A DNA stretch of 49,210 nucleotides from Corynebacterium sp. (GCF_030152825.1 NZ_JASLIP010000062.1:1-49210); one strand, 5' to 3'; positions 7,811 to 16,881 are shown, numbered from the stretch's first letter. Numbers and translations: made by a program. Notes: generated by a model from the sequence alone, not told the origin.

Positions 7811-10800
7811 GTGAGCAGCGCGAATTTCGGTCAGAACGAATGGCTGGTCGATCAGATGTACCAGCAGTATAAGAAGGATCCGGAGTCGGTTGACCCCGAA
7901 TGGCGGAAGTACTTCGAGAAGAACGGCGAACTCGCCGGCAGTTCTGCGGGCGCAGATAACGGTGCCGCTACGAGCACCCAGAGCGCTCCTGCCGCCTCCG
8001 CTGGCGCCGCCACCGCCGCTTCCGGCCGACGCGGTGGCCTGCGCGGCGACGCCGACGAGCGCGTCGTCGAGGCTTATGACGCCATCCCGAAGCGCGTCGC
8101 CCCGCCGGAGCCGAAGCAGCCGGTAGAGGCCCCTGAGGCTGGTGAGCAGGTGCTGCGGGGCGCCGCCCGCGCCATCGCTAAAAACATGGATGCCTCGCTG
8201 AGCATCCCGACCGCAACCACGGTCCGCGACATGCCAGCGAAGCTCATGTTCGAAAACCGCGCGATCATCAACCAGCAGCTGCTTGCCCGCGGTGGCGGCA
8301 AGATCAGCTTTACGCACATCATCGGCTGGGCCCTGATCCGCGCGGTTCAGGCTCACCCGGACATGAACCTGAATTACAAGGTCGTCGACAACAAGCCGAC
8401 CGTCGTCACCCCGGAGCACATCAACCTGGGCCTGGCGATCGACATGAACAACAAGGACGGCAGCCGTAGCCTGGTCGTGGCAGCGATCAAGGAGACGGAG
8501 AAGATGAACTTCTCCGAGTTCGTCAACGCCTACGAGGACATCGTCGCTCGTGCCCGCGTCGGCAAGCTGACGATGGACGACTTCCAGGGCGTGACCATCT
8601 CCCTGACCAACCCGGGTGGCATCGGTACCCGGCACTCCGTGCCACGTCTGACCAACGGCCAGGGCGCGATCATCGGCGTTGGTGCGATGGATTACCCGGC
8701 CGAGTTCCAGGGCACCTCCGTCGACCGCCTCGGCGAGATGGGCATCGGCAAGCTCGTTACCATCACCTCGACCTACGACCACCGCATCATCCAGGGTGCG
8801 GAGTCTGGCGAGTTCCTGCGGACCATGTCCCGCCTGCTGATCAACGACAGCTTCTGGGACGAGATCTTCCAGGCCATGCATGTCCCATACGCGCCGATCC
8901 GCTGGTCCCAGGACCTGCCGAACACCGGTGTGGACAAGTCCACCCGTGTCGCGCAGCTCATCGAGGCCTACCGCTCCCGCGGCCACCTCATCGCGGACAT
9001 CGACCCACTGCACTGGGTCCAGCCGGGCCTGCCGGTGCCGGACCACTCCGACCTGAACATCGAATCCCACGGGCTGACGCTGTGGGACTTCGACCGCACC
9101 TTCAACGTCGGTGGCTTCAACGGTCGCGAGACCATGACCCTGCGCGAGGTGCTCGACACCCTGCGTAAGGCCTACACCCGCAAGGTCGGCTACGAGTACG
9201 CGCACGTCATGGACAAGGACGAGCGTCTGTGGCTGCAGCAGCACGTCGAGGGTGGCCAGCCGAAGTACTCTTCCGCCGAGCAGAAGTACATCCTGCAGAA
9301 GCTGAACTCCGCTGAGGCCTTCGAGAACTTCCTGCAGACCAAGTACATCGGCCAGAAGCGCTTCTCCCTGGAGGGCGCGGAGACTCTGATCCCACTGATG
9401 GATGCGGCTATCGACCGCGCTGCGGATTCGAAGCTCAACGAGGTTGTCATCGGCATGGCCCACCGTGGCCGCCTGAACGTGCTCGCCAACATCGTGGGCA
9501 AGCCTTACGCCCAGATCTTCACCGAGTTCGAGGGCAACATCGACCCGGGCTCCGCCGGTGGTTCCGGTGACGTGAAGTACCACCTGGGCGCCGAGGGCAC
9601 CTACATCCAGATGTTCGGCGACAACGAGATCAATATCACCCTGACTGCCAACCCGTCCCACCTGGAGGCAGTCAACCCGGTGATGGAGGGCATCTCCCGC
9701 GCGAAGCAGGACCTGCTCGTCGAGAAGCACGGTGAGGACGCCAAGGGCTCGGTCATGCCGATCCTGCTGCACGGCGACGCCGCCTTCACCGGCCTGGGCA
9801 TCGTCCAGGAGACGATCAACCTCTCCAAGCTGGACGGCTACTCCGTCGGCGGTACCGTCCACGTCATCGTGAACAACCAGATCGGGTTCACGACGACCCC
9901 GGACTCCGGCCGTTCGACCTACTACGCCACCGACCTGGCCAAGGGCTTCGACGCCCCGGTCTTCCACGTCAACGGTGACGACCCGGAGGCTGTCGTCTGG
10001 GTGGCACAGCTGGCGGTCGATTACCGCAACCGCTTCGGCAAGGATGTCTTCATCGACCTGGTGAGCTACCGCCGTCGCGGCCACAACGAGGCCGACGACC
10101 CGTCTATGACCCAGCCGCTGATGTACGACATCATCAACGAGCTTCCGACCTCTCGCGAGCAGTACACCGAGGCTCTCATTGGCCGCGGCGATATCTCCGA
10201 GGAGGAGGCCGAGCGCGCTGCACAGGACTTCCACGACCAGCTTGAGACCGTGTTCAACCAGGTCCGCGAGGCTGAGAAGGGCACTCCCCCGGCAGAGCAG
10301 ACCGGCATCACCGGCTCCCAGAAGCTGCCGCACGGCCTGGACACCTCCATCTCCAAGGACCTGGTCCGCCAGATCGGCGACAAGTTCTACGAGACCCCGG
10401 AGTGGTTCAACGCCCACCACCGTGTGAAGCCACTCATCAAGCGCCGTAAGGAGATGAGCGAGAACGGCAACATCGACTGGGCCTTCGGCGAGCTGCTCGC
10501 CCTGGGTTCCCTGGCTGCCGAGGGCAAGCTCATCCGCCTCGTCGGCGAGGACTCCCTGCGCGGTACCTTCACCCAGCGCCACGCGGTCCTCTTCGACAAC
10601 GAGGACTTCGACCGCTACAGCCCACTGCAGTCCCTGGCTGAGGACACCGGCAACGGCGGCCGCTTCGAGGCCTACAACTCCGCGCTCACCGAGTACGCGG
10701 GCCTGGGCTTCGAGTACGGCTACTCCGTGGGTAACACCGACGCGCTGACCCTGTGGGAGGCACAGTTCGGTGACTTCGCCAACGGTGGCCAGACCGTCAT

Positions 10801-11509
10801 CGATGAGTACATCTCCTCCGGTGAGGCGAAGTGGGGCCAGAAGTCCAACCTGGTCATGCTTCTGCCGCACGGCTACGAGGGCCAGGGCCCGGACCACTCC
10901 TCCGCCCGCATCGAGCGTTTCCTGCAGATGTCCGCGGAAGGCTCCTGGACCGTGGCTCAGCCGAGTACCCCGGCGAACTACTTCCACCTGCTGCGCCGCC
11001 ACGCGCTGGGCTCCCTGACCCGCCCGCTGATCGTCTTCACCCCGAAGTCGATGCTGCGCAACAAGGCCGCGGTGTCCGCTGTTGAGGACTTCACGGATAC
11101 GAAGAAGTTCACCTCGGTGATCGACGACCCGAACCAGAACGGCGTGAACAAGGACATCAAGACCGTCCTGATGTGCTCCGGCAAGATCTACTACGAGCTG
11201 GAGAAGAAGCGCCAGAAGGATGGCCGCGACGATGTCGCCATCATCCGCCTGGAGATGCTGCACCCGCTGCCGTTCAACCGCATCCGCGACGCTCTATCCA
11301 ACTACCCGAACGCGGAGTTCCGCTGGGTGCAGGACGAGCCGGCCAACCAGGGTCCATGGCCGTTCATCGCGCTGCAGCTGCCTGAGTACCTGCCGGGTAT
11401 CCAGCTGAAGCGCGTGTCCCGTCGCCCGCAGTCCTCCACCGCAACGGGTGTGGCTAAGGTCCACCAGCTTGAGGAGAAGGCACTGCTCGAGGAGGCCTTC
11501 GCCGACTAA
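7811..11509 (+). CDS. odhA: 2-oxoglutarate dehydrogenase E1 fused to E2 catalytic domain (OdhA/Kgd)
   Basis: A 1232-residue ThDP enzyme of the TCA cycle that decarboxylates 2-oxoglutarate and feeds the succinyl transferase step. An N-terminal helix resembling the E1 start (residues 1-40) and an Ala-rich linker (50-85) precede the succinyltransferase catalytic domain (about 115-350, catalytic His near 324 in TYDHRIIQGAES). The E1 part (about 370-1232) contains the ThDP site, HGDAAFTGLG to NNQIGF near residues 652-695. No lipoyl domain is present, as expected for the actinobacterial fusion, which borrows lipoyl domains from the pyruvate dehydrogenase E2 subunit. Length matches corynebacterial OdhA and mycobacterial Kgd. 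GTG start with GAGGAA. A strong terminator follows. In corynebacteria activity is controlled by the FHA protein OdhI, not seen in this window. Confidence 0.98.
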   Translation: MSSANFGQNEWLVDQMYQQYKKDPESVDPEWRKYFEKNGELAGSSAGADNGAATSTQSAPAASAGAATAASGRRGGLRGDADERVVEAYDAIPKRVAPPEPKQPVEAPEAGEQVLRGAARAIAKNMDASLSIPTATTVRDMPAKLMFENRAIINQQLLARGGGKISFTHIIGWALIRAVQAHPDMNLNYKVVDNKPTVVTPEHINLGLAIDMNNKDGSRSLVVAAIKETEKMNFSEFVNAYEDIVARARVGKLTMDDFQGVTISLTNPGGIGTRHSVPRLTNGQGAIIGVGAMDYPAEFQGTSVDRLGEMGIGKLVTITSTYDHRIIQGAESGEFLRTMSRLLINDSFWDEIFQAMHVPYAPIRWSQDLPNTGVDKSTRVAQLIEAYRSRGHLIADIDPLHWVQPGLPVPDHSDLNIESHGLTLWDFDRTFNVGGFNGRETMTLREVLDTLRKAYTRKVGYEYAHVMDKDERLWLQQHVEGGQPKYSSAEQKYILQKLNSAEAFENFLQTKYIGQKRFSLEGAETLIPLMDAAIDRAADSKLNEVVIGMAHRGRLNVLANIVGKPYAQIFTEFEGNIDPGSAGGSGDVKYHLGAEGTYIQMFGDNEINITLTANPSHLEAVNPVMEGISRAKQDLLVEKHGEDAKGSVMPILLHGDAAFTGLGIVQETINLSKLDGYSVGGTVHVIVNNQIGFTTTPDSGRSTYYATDLAKGFDAPVFHVNGDDPEAVVWVAQLAVDYRNRFGKDVFIDLVSYRRRGHNEADDPSMTQPLMYDIINELPTSREQYTEALIGRGDISEEEAERAAQDFHDQLETVFNQVREAEKGTPPAEQTGITGSQKLPHGLDTSISKDLVRQIGDKFYETPEWFNAHHRVKPLIKRRKEMSENGNIDWAFGELLALGSLAAEGKLIRLVGEDSLRGTFTQRHAVLFDNEDFDRYSPLQSLAEDTGNGGRFEAYNSALTEYAGLGFEYGYSVGNTDALTLWEAQFGDFANGGQTVIDEYISSGEAKWGQKSNLVMLLPHGYEGQGPDHSSARIERFLQMSAEGSWTVAQPSTPANYFHLLRRHALGSLTRPLIVFTPKSMLRNKAAVSAVEDFTDTKKFTSVIDDPNQNGVNKDIKTVLMCSGKIYYELEKKRQKDGRDDVAIIRLEMLHPLPFNRIRDALSNYPNAEFRWVQDEPANQGPWPFIALQLPEYLPGIQLKRVSRRPQSSTATGVAKVHQLEEKALLEEAFAD

Positions 11510-11527
11510 TCGGCAGATTGCCCCCTT

Positions 11528-11560
11528 GCTCCCCCAGCCAGCTGGTTGGGGGAGCTTTTT
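11528..11560 (+). terminator. Intrinsic terminator of odhA
   Basis: GCTCCCCC and GGGGGAGC pair around a 12-nt loop and are followed by TTTTTCTT, 18 nt after the odhA stop. Confidence 0.9.
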
Positions 11561-11709
11561 CTTGCGTCTGGAAGCGCTCTTTACGCCGCCAGTTTTCTAG
11601 CCGAGCTCCCTTCGCGCGCCCGCCGGGCTACGAGGCGCCCCCTGCTCTTCTTGGCGAGCCCTTGGGTTGCGTGCGCTTTGCTAGGACTCGCGCTCCCCCA
11701 AGCCCTCGC

Positions 11710-12357
11710 TTATTGGACGTAGTCCTCGCCCGCTGCGGTCGCACGCAGCTTCTCGGTGGACACCCCGCCGGCGACGTTATTGGCCGCGCGCAGTTCATAA
11801 CGGTCTGGCTGCGGCTTAGCCCACAGGGCGACAATGTTCTGTGGCAGGGTCTCGTCCTCGCAGATCACTGCCGCTCCGGGGTGGGTTGCCGCCAGCTCCG
11901 GTGGGAGCGCCGAGAGCATCGTGGAGTGGGTGATATCCCGCCACTCCACGCGGTCGGGCTTCTCCTCCGCCGCGTACATATCCCGTACCTCCCTGCCCTT
12001 GGCGGGGTCGAGAATGTCCAGCAGCTCACCCACACAGCCGAAGGTCATGCTGACCTTGCCCTCCCGCAGCTGACTGATTCGCTGATCGGCGGAGATCGGC
12101 GTCGTGGAGACCTCTGGGGTGTCCTCGGTGATGTCCTCGAACTGCTCGACGTACTCCTGCGCCAGCGGCTCGATTAGTTCTTTCTCCATGCGTGGCCCGC
12201 CGTGGGTTCCGGTGCCGGCGTCCGGCACCCCGATCACGATGTGGTCCTTATCCGCGCAGGAAGAAAGCGGTGCCACAAGTGCCAGCGCCAGTCCAGCTAC
12301 CACCACACGCTTTCTTTTCGGGGTGCGCCCAGCATCGGCATTGCGCGGAAGAAACAC
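11710..12357 (-). CDS. Orphan substrate-binding-like lipoprotein
   Basis: A secreted lipoprotein of about 215 residues. A basic n-region (PKRKR), a hydrophobic core and lipobox LSSC give a lipid-anchored Cys near residue 34. The mature part begins with DKDHIVIGVPDAGTG, a first beta-strand pattern like periplasmic binding proteins of the glycine-betaine/quaternary-amine (OpuAC) class, and later contains EWRDITHSTML and LPQNIVALW, also reminiscent of that fold. No permease or ATPase gene is adjacent, so it is an orphan. I chose the GTG at 12357 because AAGGAG lies upstream at a somewhat long 11-nt spacing; a GTG at 12387 in the same frame has no ribosome site. Ligand unknown. Confidence 0.75.
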   Translation of the reverse strand: MFLPRNADAGRTPKRKRVVVAGLALALVAPLSSCADKDHIVIGVPDAGTGTHGGPRMEKELIEPLAQEYVEQFEDITEDTPEVSTTPISADQRISQLREGKVSMTFGCVGELLDILDPAKGREVRDMYAAEEKPDRVEWRDITHSTMLSALPPELAATHPGAAVICEDETLPQNIVALWAKPQPDRYELRAANNVAGGVSTEKLRATAAGEDYVQ

Positions 12358-12490
12358 GGCTTGCAGCTCTCCTTGGGTGGATTTCACAGCTTTTAGGGTT
12401 CGCAGCGAAAGGCTTGGCTGCGAGGAATGCTCCTCATCCTATCGCGGGCCTGTCATCCGGCCAGGCATCGTGGCTGCGTGGGCACTCAAG

Positions 12491-12496
12491 TATTCT
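12491..12496 (+). promoter_or_regulatory. Candidate -10 element, leaderless MgtE_N/CBS gene
   Basis: TATTCT ends 8 nt before the ATG at 12505 and there is no Shine-Dalgarno, the classic arrangement of a leaderless actinobacterial mRNA. Confidence 0.5.
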
Positions 12497-12504
12497 TGGC
12501 TACC

Positions 12505-13818
12505 ATGACAGAAACTCGCGTTTATGCAGGCCGACTGGCCGGAATGATGCTGATGGGCCCCTACGGGGACTCCATCGGCCGAGTGCGGGACGTGGTGGTC
12601 ACCATCTACCAGCATCGCAGCCACGTCCTGGGGCTGGTTATAGCCCTGCCCAATAAACGCCAGATATTTCTGCCGATCCTTCGCGTGGCCAGCATCAACC
12701 CCTCGGAGGTCATGGCGACCTCCAGCTCGGTGAACCTGAAGCCCTTCCAGTCCCGCTCCGGCGAGATCAGCATTCAGCACGAGCTGGTGGGCTCCAAGGT
12801 GCACACGGACGATCCCGAACACGCCGAGCTGCACGGCCAGGCGCTGGAGATCGTGGACGTGGAGCTGAAGCAGTCCCGCACCAGGGACTGGGAAGTCAGC
12901 CGCGTCGCCGTCGCCCAGCGCGGCCGCCTCGGCCGCCTGGGGAAGGTCGCGGTGGTGCCGCTCTCGCGCATCCAAGGCCTGAGCGCGAGCGGGACCGGGC
13001 CTGCGGATACCAACGCCGAGCTCCTGGCGTCCTTCCAGGAAATGCGCGCCGCGGACATCGCCATCGCGCTGAACGACCTGCCGGAAGAACAGCAGACCAG
13101 GCTGGCCCGGGAGATCCCGAACGAGCGCCTCGCGGATGTCGTCGCGGAGCTGCCGGAAGACTCCCGCATCACGATCCTCAATCAGCTCGGCGTGGAGCGC
13201 GCAGCCGAGGTTCTGGAGGAGATGGAGCCGGACGACGCCGCTGATGCGCTCGCCGAGCTCCCGGCTGGCACCTCGGATGTTCTCCTCGACCTCATGGATC
13301 CCGAGGACTCCGCCCCCGTGCGCCGCCTGATGAGCTTCTCCGCGGACACAGTCGGTGGCGTGATGACCTCCGAGGCAATCATCCTCACCCCACAGGCGAC
13401 GGTCGCTGAGGCGCTGGCGCACGCCCGCAACCCCGATGTGTCCAGCTCTTTGAGCTCCCTGGTGTTCGTGGTGCGCCCGCCCCAGTCCACCCCCACTGGC
13501 CACTACCTAGGCTGCGTGCACCTACAGAAGCTACTGCGCCACCCGTCCGCCACCCTGGTCAGCGAGCTGCTCGACCTCGACCTACCGGCCCTGTCGGTGG
13601 CCGATAGCCACGAGACCGCGGCGCGCTTCTTCGCTACGTATAACCTGGTCTGCGCACCCGTGGTCGACGAGGGGAACCACCTGCTCGGGGTGCTCGCCGT
13701 CGACGACCTGCTAGACGCCCTGCTGCCGGAAGATTGGCGCGACCAGGACTGGCGCGTCGGCGGCGAAGCACATAAGGAAGCACAGACGTCCTTGCAGGAA
13801 GGTGACGCGGATGCCTAA
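12505..13818 (+). CDS. MgtE N-domain plus CBS protein without transport domain
   Basis: A 437-residue soluble protein. The N-terminal 170 residues look like PRC-barrel modules (GRLAGMMLMGPYGDSIGRVRDV). Residues about 190-290 contain the helical repeats of the MgtE N domain (ALNDLPEEQQTRLAREI, VEEMEPDDAADALAEL-type), and about 295-420 a pair of CBS domains. The MgtE transmembrane domain is absent, so it cannot itself transport Mg2+. This architecture is common in actinobacteria. The start at 12505 has a -10 hexamer just upstream; 26 further codons of open frame upstream are not used in my model. Its last 8 nt overlap the DUF1003 gene, suggesting coupled translation and a joint role, possibly in magnesium or membrane homeostasis (inference). 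Confidence 0.88.
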   Translation: MTETRVYAGRLAGMMLMGPYGDSIGRVRDVVVTIYQHRSHVLGLVIALPNKRQIFLPILRVASINPSEVMATSSSVNLKPFQSRSGEISIQHELVGSKVHTDDPEHAELHGQALEIVDVELKQSRTRDWEVSRVAVAQRGRLGRLGKVAVVPLSRIQGLSASGTGPADTNAELLASFQEMRAADIAIALNDLPEEQQTRLAREIPNERLADVVAELPEDSRITILNQLGVERAAEVLEEMEPDDAADALAELPAGTSDVLLDLMDPEDSAPVRRLMSFSADTVGGVMTSEAIILTPQATVAEALAHARNPDVSSSLSSLVFVVRPPQSTPTGHYLGCVHLQKLLRHPSATLVSELLDLDLPALSVADSHETAARFFATYNLVCAPVVDEGNHLLGVLAVDDLLDALLPEDWRDQDWRVGGEAHKEAQTSLQEGDADA

Positions 13819-14377
13819 GAACTGCAGCCAGCCCGCCCTCGACACCCCGGTCACCGGGGCACGCCGCTCGCTGTTTTCCTTCAATGGCGATGCCGTCGGC
13901 GCGGGCGCGGAGAAAGTGGCCCGCTTCCTGGGCACCGGCAAGTACCTCGCCTGGCAGACTCTCATCGTGGTGGTGTGGATCTGCCTCAACATCGGTGGCA
14001 TGTGGTGGAACTGGGATCCGTATCCCTTCATCCTTCTCAACCTAGCCTTCTCCACGCAGGCGGCCTACGCGGCACCTCTGATCCTGCTGGCTCAGAACCG
14101 GCAGGACGACCGCGACCGCTTGGCGTTGAACGAGGACCGGCGCCGCGCTGCGGAAACCAAGGCTGACACCGAATTCCTGGCCCGGGAGCTAGCGGGCGTG
14201 CGCATCGCGGTGGGCGAAACGGTCACCCGCGACTACCTGCGTCGCGAGCTCGACGAACTCTCGGAACTGATGCGCCGCATTGAGGACAAACTCGAGGACC
14301 GCGCCCACGACGAAGACGAGCGCGAGACGGCGGAGGGCGCTCGACGTGCAGGCGAATCCCCACGTGGCGAGGCCTAG
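13811..14377 (+). CDS. DUF1003-family membrane protein
   Basis: A 188-residue protein with two adjacent transmembrane helices at about residues 45-100 (WQTLIVVVWICLNIGG, then FILLNLAFSTQAAYAAPLIL) flanked by the DUF1003 pattern DPYPFILLN and LLAQNRQDDRDR. The C-terminal 80 residues are charged and predicted coiled coil. The ATG at 13811 overlaps the preceding gene and has AGGAAGG 8 nt upstream; a GTG at 13802 in frame is less likely. The pairing with the MgtE_N/CBS gene is recurrent in actinobacteria as I recall it. Function of DUF1003 proteins is unknown. Confidence 0.88.
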   Translation: MPKNCSQPALDTPVTGARRSLFSFNGDAVGAGAEKVARFLGTGKYLAWQTLIVVVWICLNIGGMWWNWDPYPFILLNLAFSTQAAYAAPLILLAQNRQDDRDRLALNEDRRRAAETKADTEFLARELAGVRIAVGETVTRDYLRRELDELSELMRRIEDKLEDRAHDEDERETAEGARRAGESPRGEA

Positions 14378-14456
14378 CGGGCCTGCAGCGAAGCAAGTGA
14401 CGGGTGCCGAGGTTGAATAAAGCGACCGCGCCCAAGGTACAGTGGCTTATTGGCTT

Positions 14457-14485
14457 GAGGGTCAGTTTTCGTGACCCAGACCCTC
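14457..14485 (+). promoter_or_regulatory. Overlapping inverted repeats upstream of mrp
   Basis: GGGTCA (14459-14464) pairs with TGACCC (14472-14477), and GAGGGT (14457-14462) can instead pair with ACCCTC (14480-14485). The two pairings exclude each other. The element lies about 40-65 nt upstream of the mrp start and could be an operator or a leader structure. Confidence 0.4.
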
Positions 14486-14521
14486 GAAAACACTTATAGG
14501 TAAAGAAGCAGATTTAAGGCG

Positions 14522-15652
14522 ATGCCCATGGTTCAAGAATCTGATATTCGCAACGCATTGTCGAAGGTCGAGGATCCCGAGCTGAACCGCTCGATCACCG
14601 AACTCGGCATGGTGAAGTCCATCGAGATCGACGGCGCCGACGTGGCTGTCGAGATCTACCTCACCATCGCAGGATGCCCGATGAAGTCCCACCTCACGGA
14701 GGAAACGCGGAAGGCCGCAGAAAGCGTGGCCGGCGTCGAGACTGTCACCGTCACCACCGACGTGATGAGCGACGAGCAGCGACGCGAGGTGCGCAAGATC
14801 GTCCGCGGCGACGCCGCCGACCCGGTGATCCCGTTCGCGCAGCCGGACTCCACGACCCGCGTCTACGCTGTGGCCTCCGGCAAGGGTGGTGTGGGCAAGT
14901 CCTCCACCACCGTGAACCTGGCGGTCTCCCTGCAGCGCCGTGGCCTGAAGGTCGGCGTGATCGACGCCGATATTTACGGCCACTCCGTCCCGAATATGAT
15001 GGGCAGCACCGACCGGCCGCACCAGGTCGACGAGATGATCATGCCGCTGCAGGCGCACGGCGTGAAACTGATCTCCATCGGCCACTTTGTTGGCGATAAC
15101 TCCCCGGTCGTGTGGCGTGGCCCGATGCTGCACCGCGCGATCCAGCAGTTCCTCGGCGACGTGTTCTGGGGCGACCTAGACATCCTGCTGCTCGACCTGC
15201 CGCCGGGCACCGGCGACGTGGCAATCTCGGTCGCCCAGCTGGTGCCGAACGCTGAGCTGCTGATCGTGACGACTCCGCAGGCGGCTGCCGCGGAGGTCGC
15301 GGAGCGTGCTGGCTCCATCGCGCAGCAGACTCGCCAGCGCATCGGCGGTGTGATCGAGAACATGAGCTGGATGCAGATGCCGGATGGCTCGAAGAACGAG
15401 ATCTTCGGCTCCGGTGGTGGCCAGTTGGTGGCCGATCGCCTGTCGCAGATCGCGGGCACGAAGGTGCCGCTACTGGGTCAGATCCCGTTGGACCCGAACC
15501 TGCGCATTGGCGGCGACCTGGGTAACCCGATCGCCCTCTCGGAGCCGAACTCCGAGGCGGCCCAGGCCTTCGGCGCAATCGCCGATCACCTGGCGCTGCG
15601 GCGTTCCTCCCTGGCCGGCAAGTCCCTCGGCCTGGGAGTCACCCGCAAGTAG
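14522..15652 (+). CDS. mrp: Mrp/ApbC-type P-loop ATPase, Fe-S cluster carrier
   Basis: A 376-residue cytoplasmic protein. Residues 1-100 form a MIP18/DUF59 domain (IRNALSKVEDPELNRSI, LTIAGCPMKSHL). Residues about 115-376 are the ParA/MinD-like ATPase with deviant Walker A SGKGGVGKSSTTVNLA, DADIYGHSVP and LLLDLPPGTGD. The family assembles and transfers Fe-S clusters. The CxxC that bridges the cluster in many Mrp dimers is missing: the segment after ENMSW reads MQMPDGSKNEIFG. As I remember, mycobacterial Mrp shares this, so it is a lineage trait. ATG at 14522 or 14528. It converges on tatB, separated by a very strong hairpin. Confidence 0.93.
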   Translation: MPMVQESDIRNALSKVEDPELNRSITELGMVKSIEIDGADVAVEIYLTIAGCPMKSHLTEETRKAAESVAGVETVTVTTDVMSDEQRREVRKIVRGDAADPVIPFAQPDSTTRVYAVASGKGGVGKSSTTVNLAVSLQRRGLKVGVIDADIYGHSVPNMMGSTDRPHQVDEMIMPLQAHGVKLISIGHFVGDNSPVVWRGPMLHRAIQQFLGDVFWGDLDILLLDLPPGTGDVAISVAQLVPNAELLIVTTPQAAAAEVAERAGSIAQQTRQRIGGVIENMSWMQMPDGSKNEIFGSGGGQLVADRLSQIAGTKVPLLGQIPLDPNLRIGGDLGNPIALSEPNSEAAQAFGAIADHLALRRSSLAGKSLGLGVTRK

Positions 15653-15662
15653 CCCTGGGAAC

Positions 15663-15712
15663 GAAGTCAAACGCCCGCTCGCTGAATCTTCAGCGAGCGG
15701 GCGTTTGACTTC
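15663..15712. terminator. Bidirectional terminator, 23-bp perfect stem
   Basis: A perfect 23-bp inverted repeat (15663-15685 and 15690-15712) with a 4-nt loop lies between convergent mrp and tatB. The outer part of each arm is A/T-rich (GAAGTCAAAC), so it can act in both directions. Confidence 0.85.
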
Positions 15713-15775
15713 CCACAGCCCCCTGACGGGACAGCTAAAGTGCACGGCGCTCCCGGCTAGGGCTCCCAGTGGGTG

Positions 15776-16366
15776 TTAGAGAACGTCGTCCCACACCCCT
15801 GCTGCCCATGGCGACGCGCTGCGCTCCCCCGCCGCGGGCTGCTGGGGCTGCTGGCTCGGCGTGCCCACCGGGGTGCCTCCCGATGCTCCCTGAGCGGACG
15901 CACCGGGACTGGACGCACCGGCCGACGCCGCGTTGGAGGCGCTCCCGGCGCCCTGGGCCCCCGCCCCCGCCTGGGAGTCGGGCAGCGGAGCTTGCGAGGA
16001 GGGCCGCTCGGCGCTTGTGTGTCCGGCCGGATTGGTCACCGAGTTTACTGAGTCAGCCAACTGACGGCCGGTGTTCTCCAGGTCGTTGAAGAAGGCGTCG
16101 TCCCCATCGAACAGAGCCTTGGTCACCAGCCCGCGCGGCCCCATCCGGCGGTACTCGTTGATCTGGCTTAGCGGCTTCTGGAACTCCTTGAACTCAGGGC
16201 CGAAGTCCTCATCCAGCTGGTGACGCGCGTCGTTCACGAGGTTGCGAAAGGCCAACGCTACTGCGCGGATATCTTTGATCATCCCCGGCAGCCGCTCCGG
16301 GCCGATAACAATCAGCCCGATGATCAGCAGCACCAGGATGTTGAACCAACTGATGGAAGAAAACAC
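15776..16366 (-). CDS. tatB: Sec-independent translocase subunit TatB
   Basis: A 196-residue protein with the TatA/B signature: a short N-terminal helix (FSSISWFNILVLLIIGLIVIG), then GPERLPG and an amphipathic helix. The long tail after residue 110 is rich in Ala, Ser, Gly, Pro and Gln and probably disordered. TatB works with TatA and TatC, which are not in this window, to export folded proteins. GTG start with GTGGAGG upstream. It lies 31 nt after the anti-sigma gene, the order sigE-antisigma-tatB seen in other actinobacteria. The envelope-stress sigma factor may therefore adjust Tat capacity (inference). Confidence 0.92.
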   Translation of the reverse strand: MFSSISWFNILVLLIIGLIVIGPERLPGMIKDIRAVALAFRNLVNDARHQLDEDFGPEFKEFQKPLSQINEYRRMGPRGLVTKALFDGDDAFFNDLENTGRQLADSVNSVTNPAGHTSAERPSSQAPLPDSQAGAGAQGAGSASNAASAGASSPGASAQGASGGTPVGTPSQQPQQPAAGERSASPWAAGVWDDVL

Positions 16367-16397
16367 GCCTCCACTTTAGCCCACCGGACAAGCGGAC

Positions 16398-16871
16398 TTA
16401 AGACCTCCTGGCGTCGCGAAGCTGGTGAATGAACAGCTCGATTTTCGCCGCCAGCGTGCGCGGGAATCGCCTACCGGCGATATCGAAATTCAGCTTCTGC
16501 TCGGCGCTGTCTTCCCCACTGCGCGCAGCCGCTCGGCCACGGTCGCCAGCAGTGGCGACGCCAGCGGCACGCGTGTTGTGACCGTTTCGCGCAGCCGCCC
16601 GGGGATCGACCGAGTCCTCCGGGATCGCCGCCAAACGCGACAACAGCGCGGCGGGCAGTCCCTGTCCCTCGTACTCAGTTGCGTGGCCCGAGCCGGCCTG
16701 GGGCGCCATGGCGGTACGCATCGCCTGGGCGACCTCGCGCTGGGACAGTACTTCGCGGCGGCAGTACGCACAGTGCACGAGGTGGATGCGCGCGCGTTCA
16801 GCCGCGCGGGGGCTCAGTTCCCCGTCCACGAGGGCGGCGATGGCCTCCGGCCCCAAGTGACCGATCTCCAT
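16398..16871 (-). CDS. cseE: Zinc-type anti-sigma factor of SigE (CseE/RseA-like)
   Basis: A 157-residue protein with the ZAS motif H-x3-C-x2-C (IHLVHCAYCRRE) near residues 31-38, in the helical N-terminal anti-sigma domain that occludes an ECF sigma factor. No clear membrane segment is present, so it is a soluble, probably redox- or stress-sensing anti-sigma. The C-terminal half is Ala/Arg-rich and ends in LAAKIELFIHQLRD. The ATG at 16871 has GGTGGGAG just upstream; 12 codons further upstream are open but would run into sigE. It starts 10 nt after the sigE stop, so the two are almost certainly co-translated. Confidence 0.88.
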   Translation of the reverse strand: MEIGHLGPEAIAALVDGELSPRAAERARIHLVHCAYCRREVLSQREVAQAMRTAMAPQAGSGHATEYEGQGLPAALLSRLAAIPEDSVDPRAAARNGHNTRAAGVATAGDRGRAAARSGEDSAEQKLNFDIAGRRFPRTLAAKIELFIHQLRDARRS

Positions 16872-16881
16872 AGCTCCCACC

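Noticed and set aside
7766..11263. Open frame of more than 1100 codons on the minus strand opposite odhA
   Set aside because: It lies exactly antisense to a well-recognised enzyme and has the low-complexity composition expected from reading GC-rich codons backwards. There is no ribosome site or family motif.
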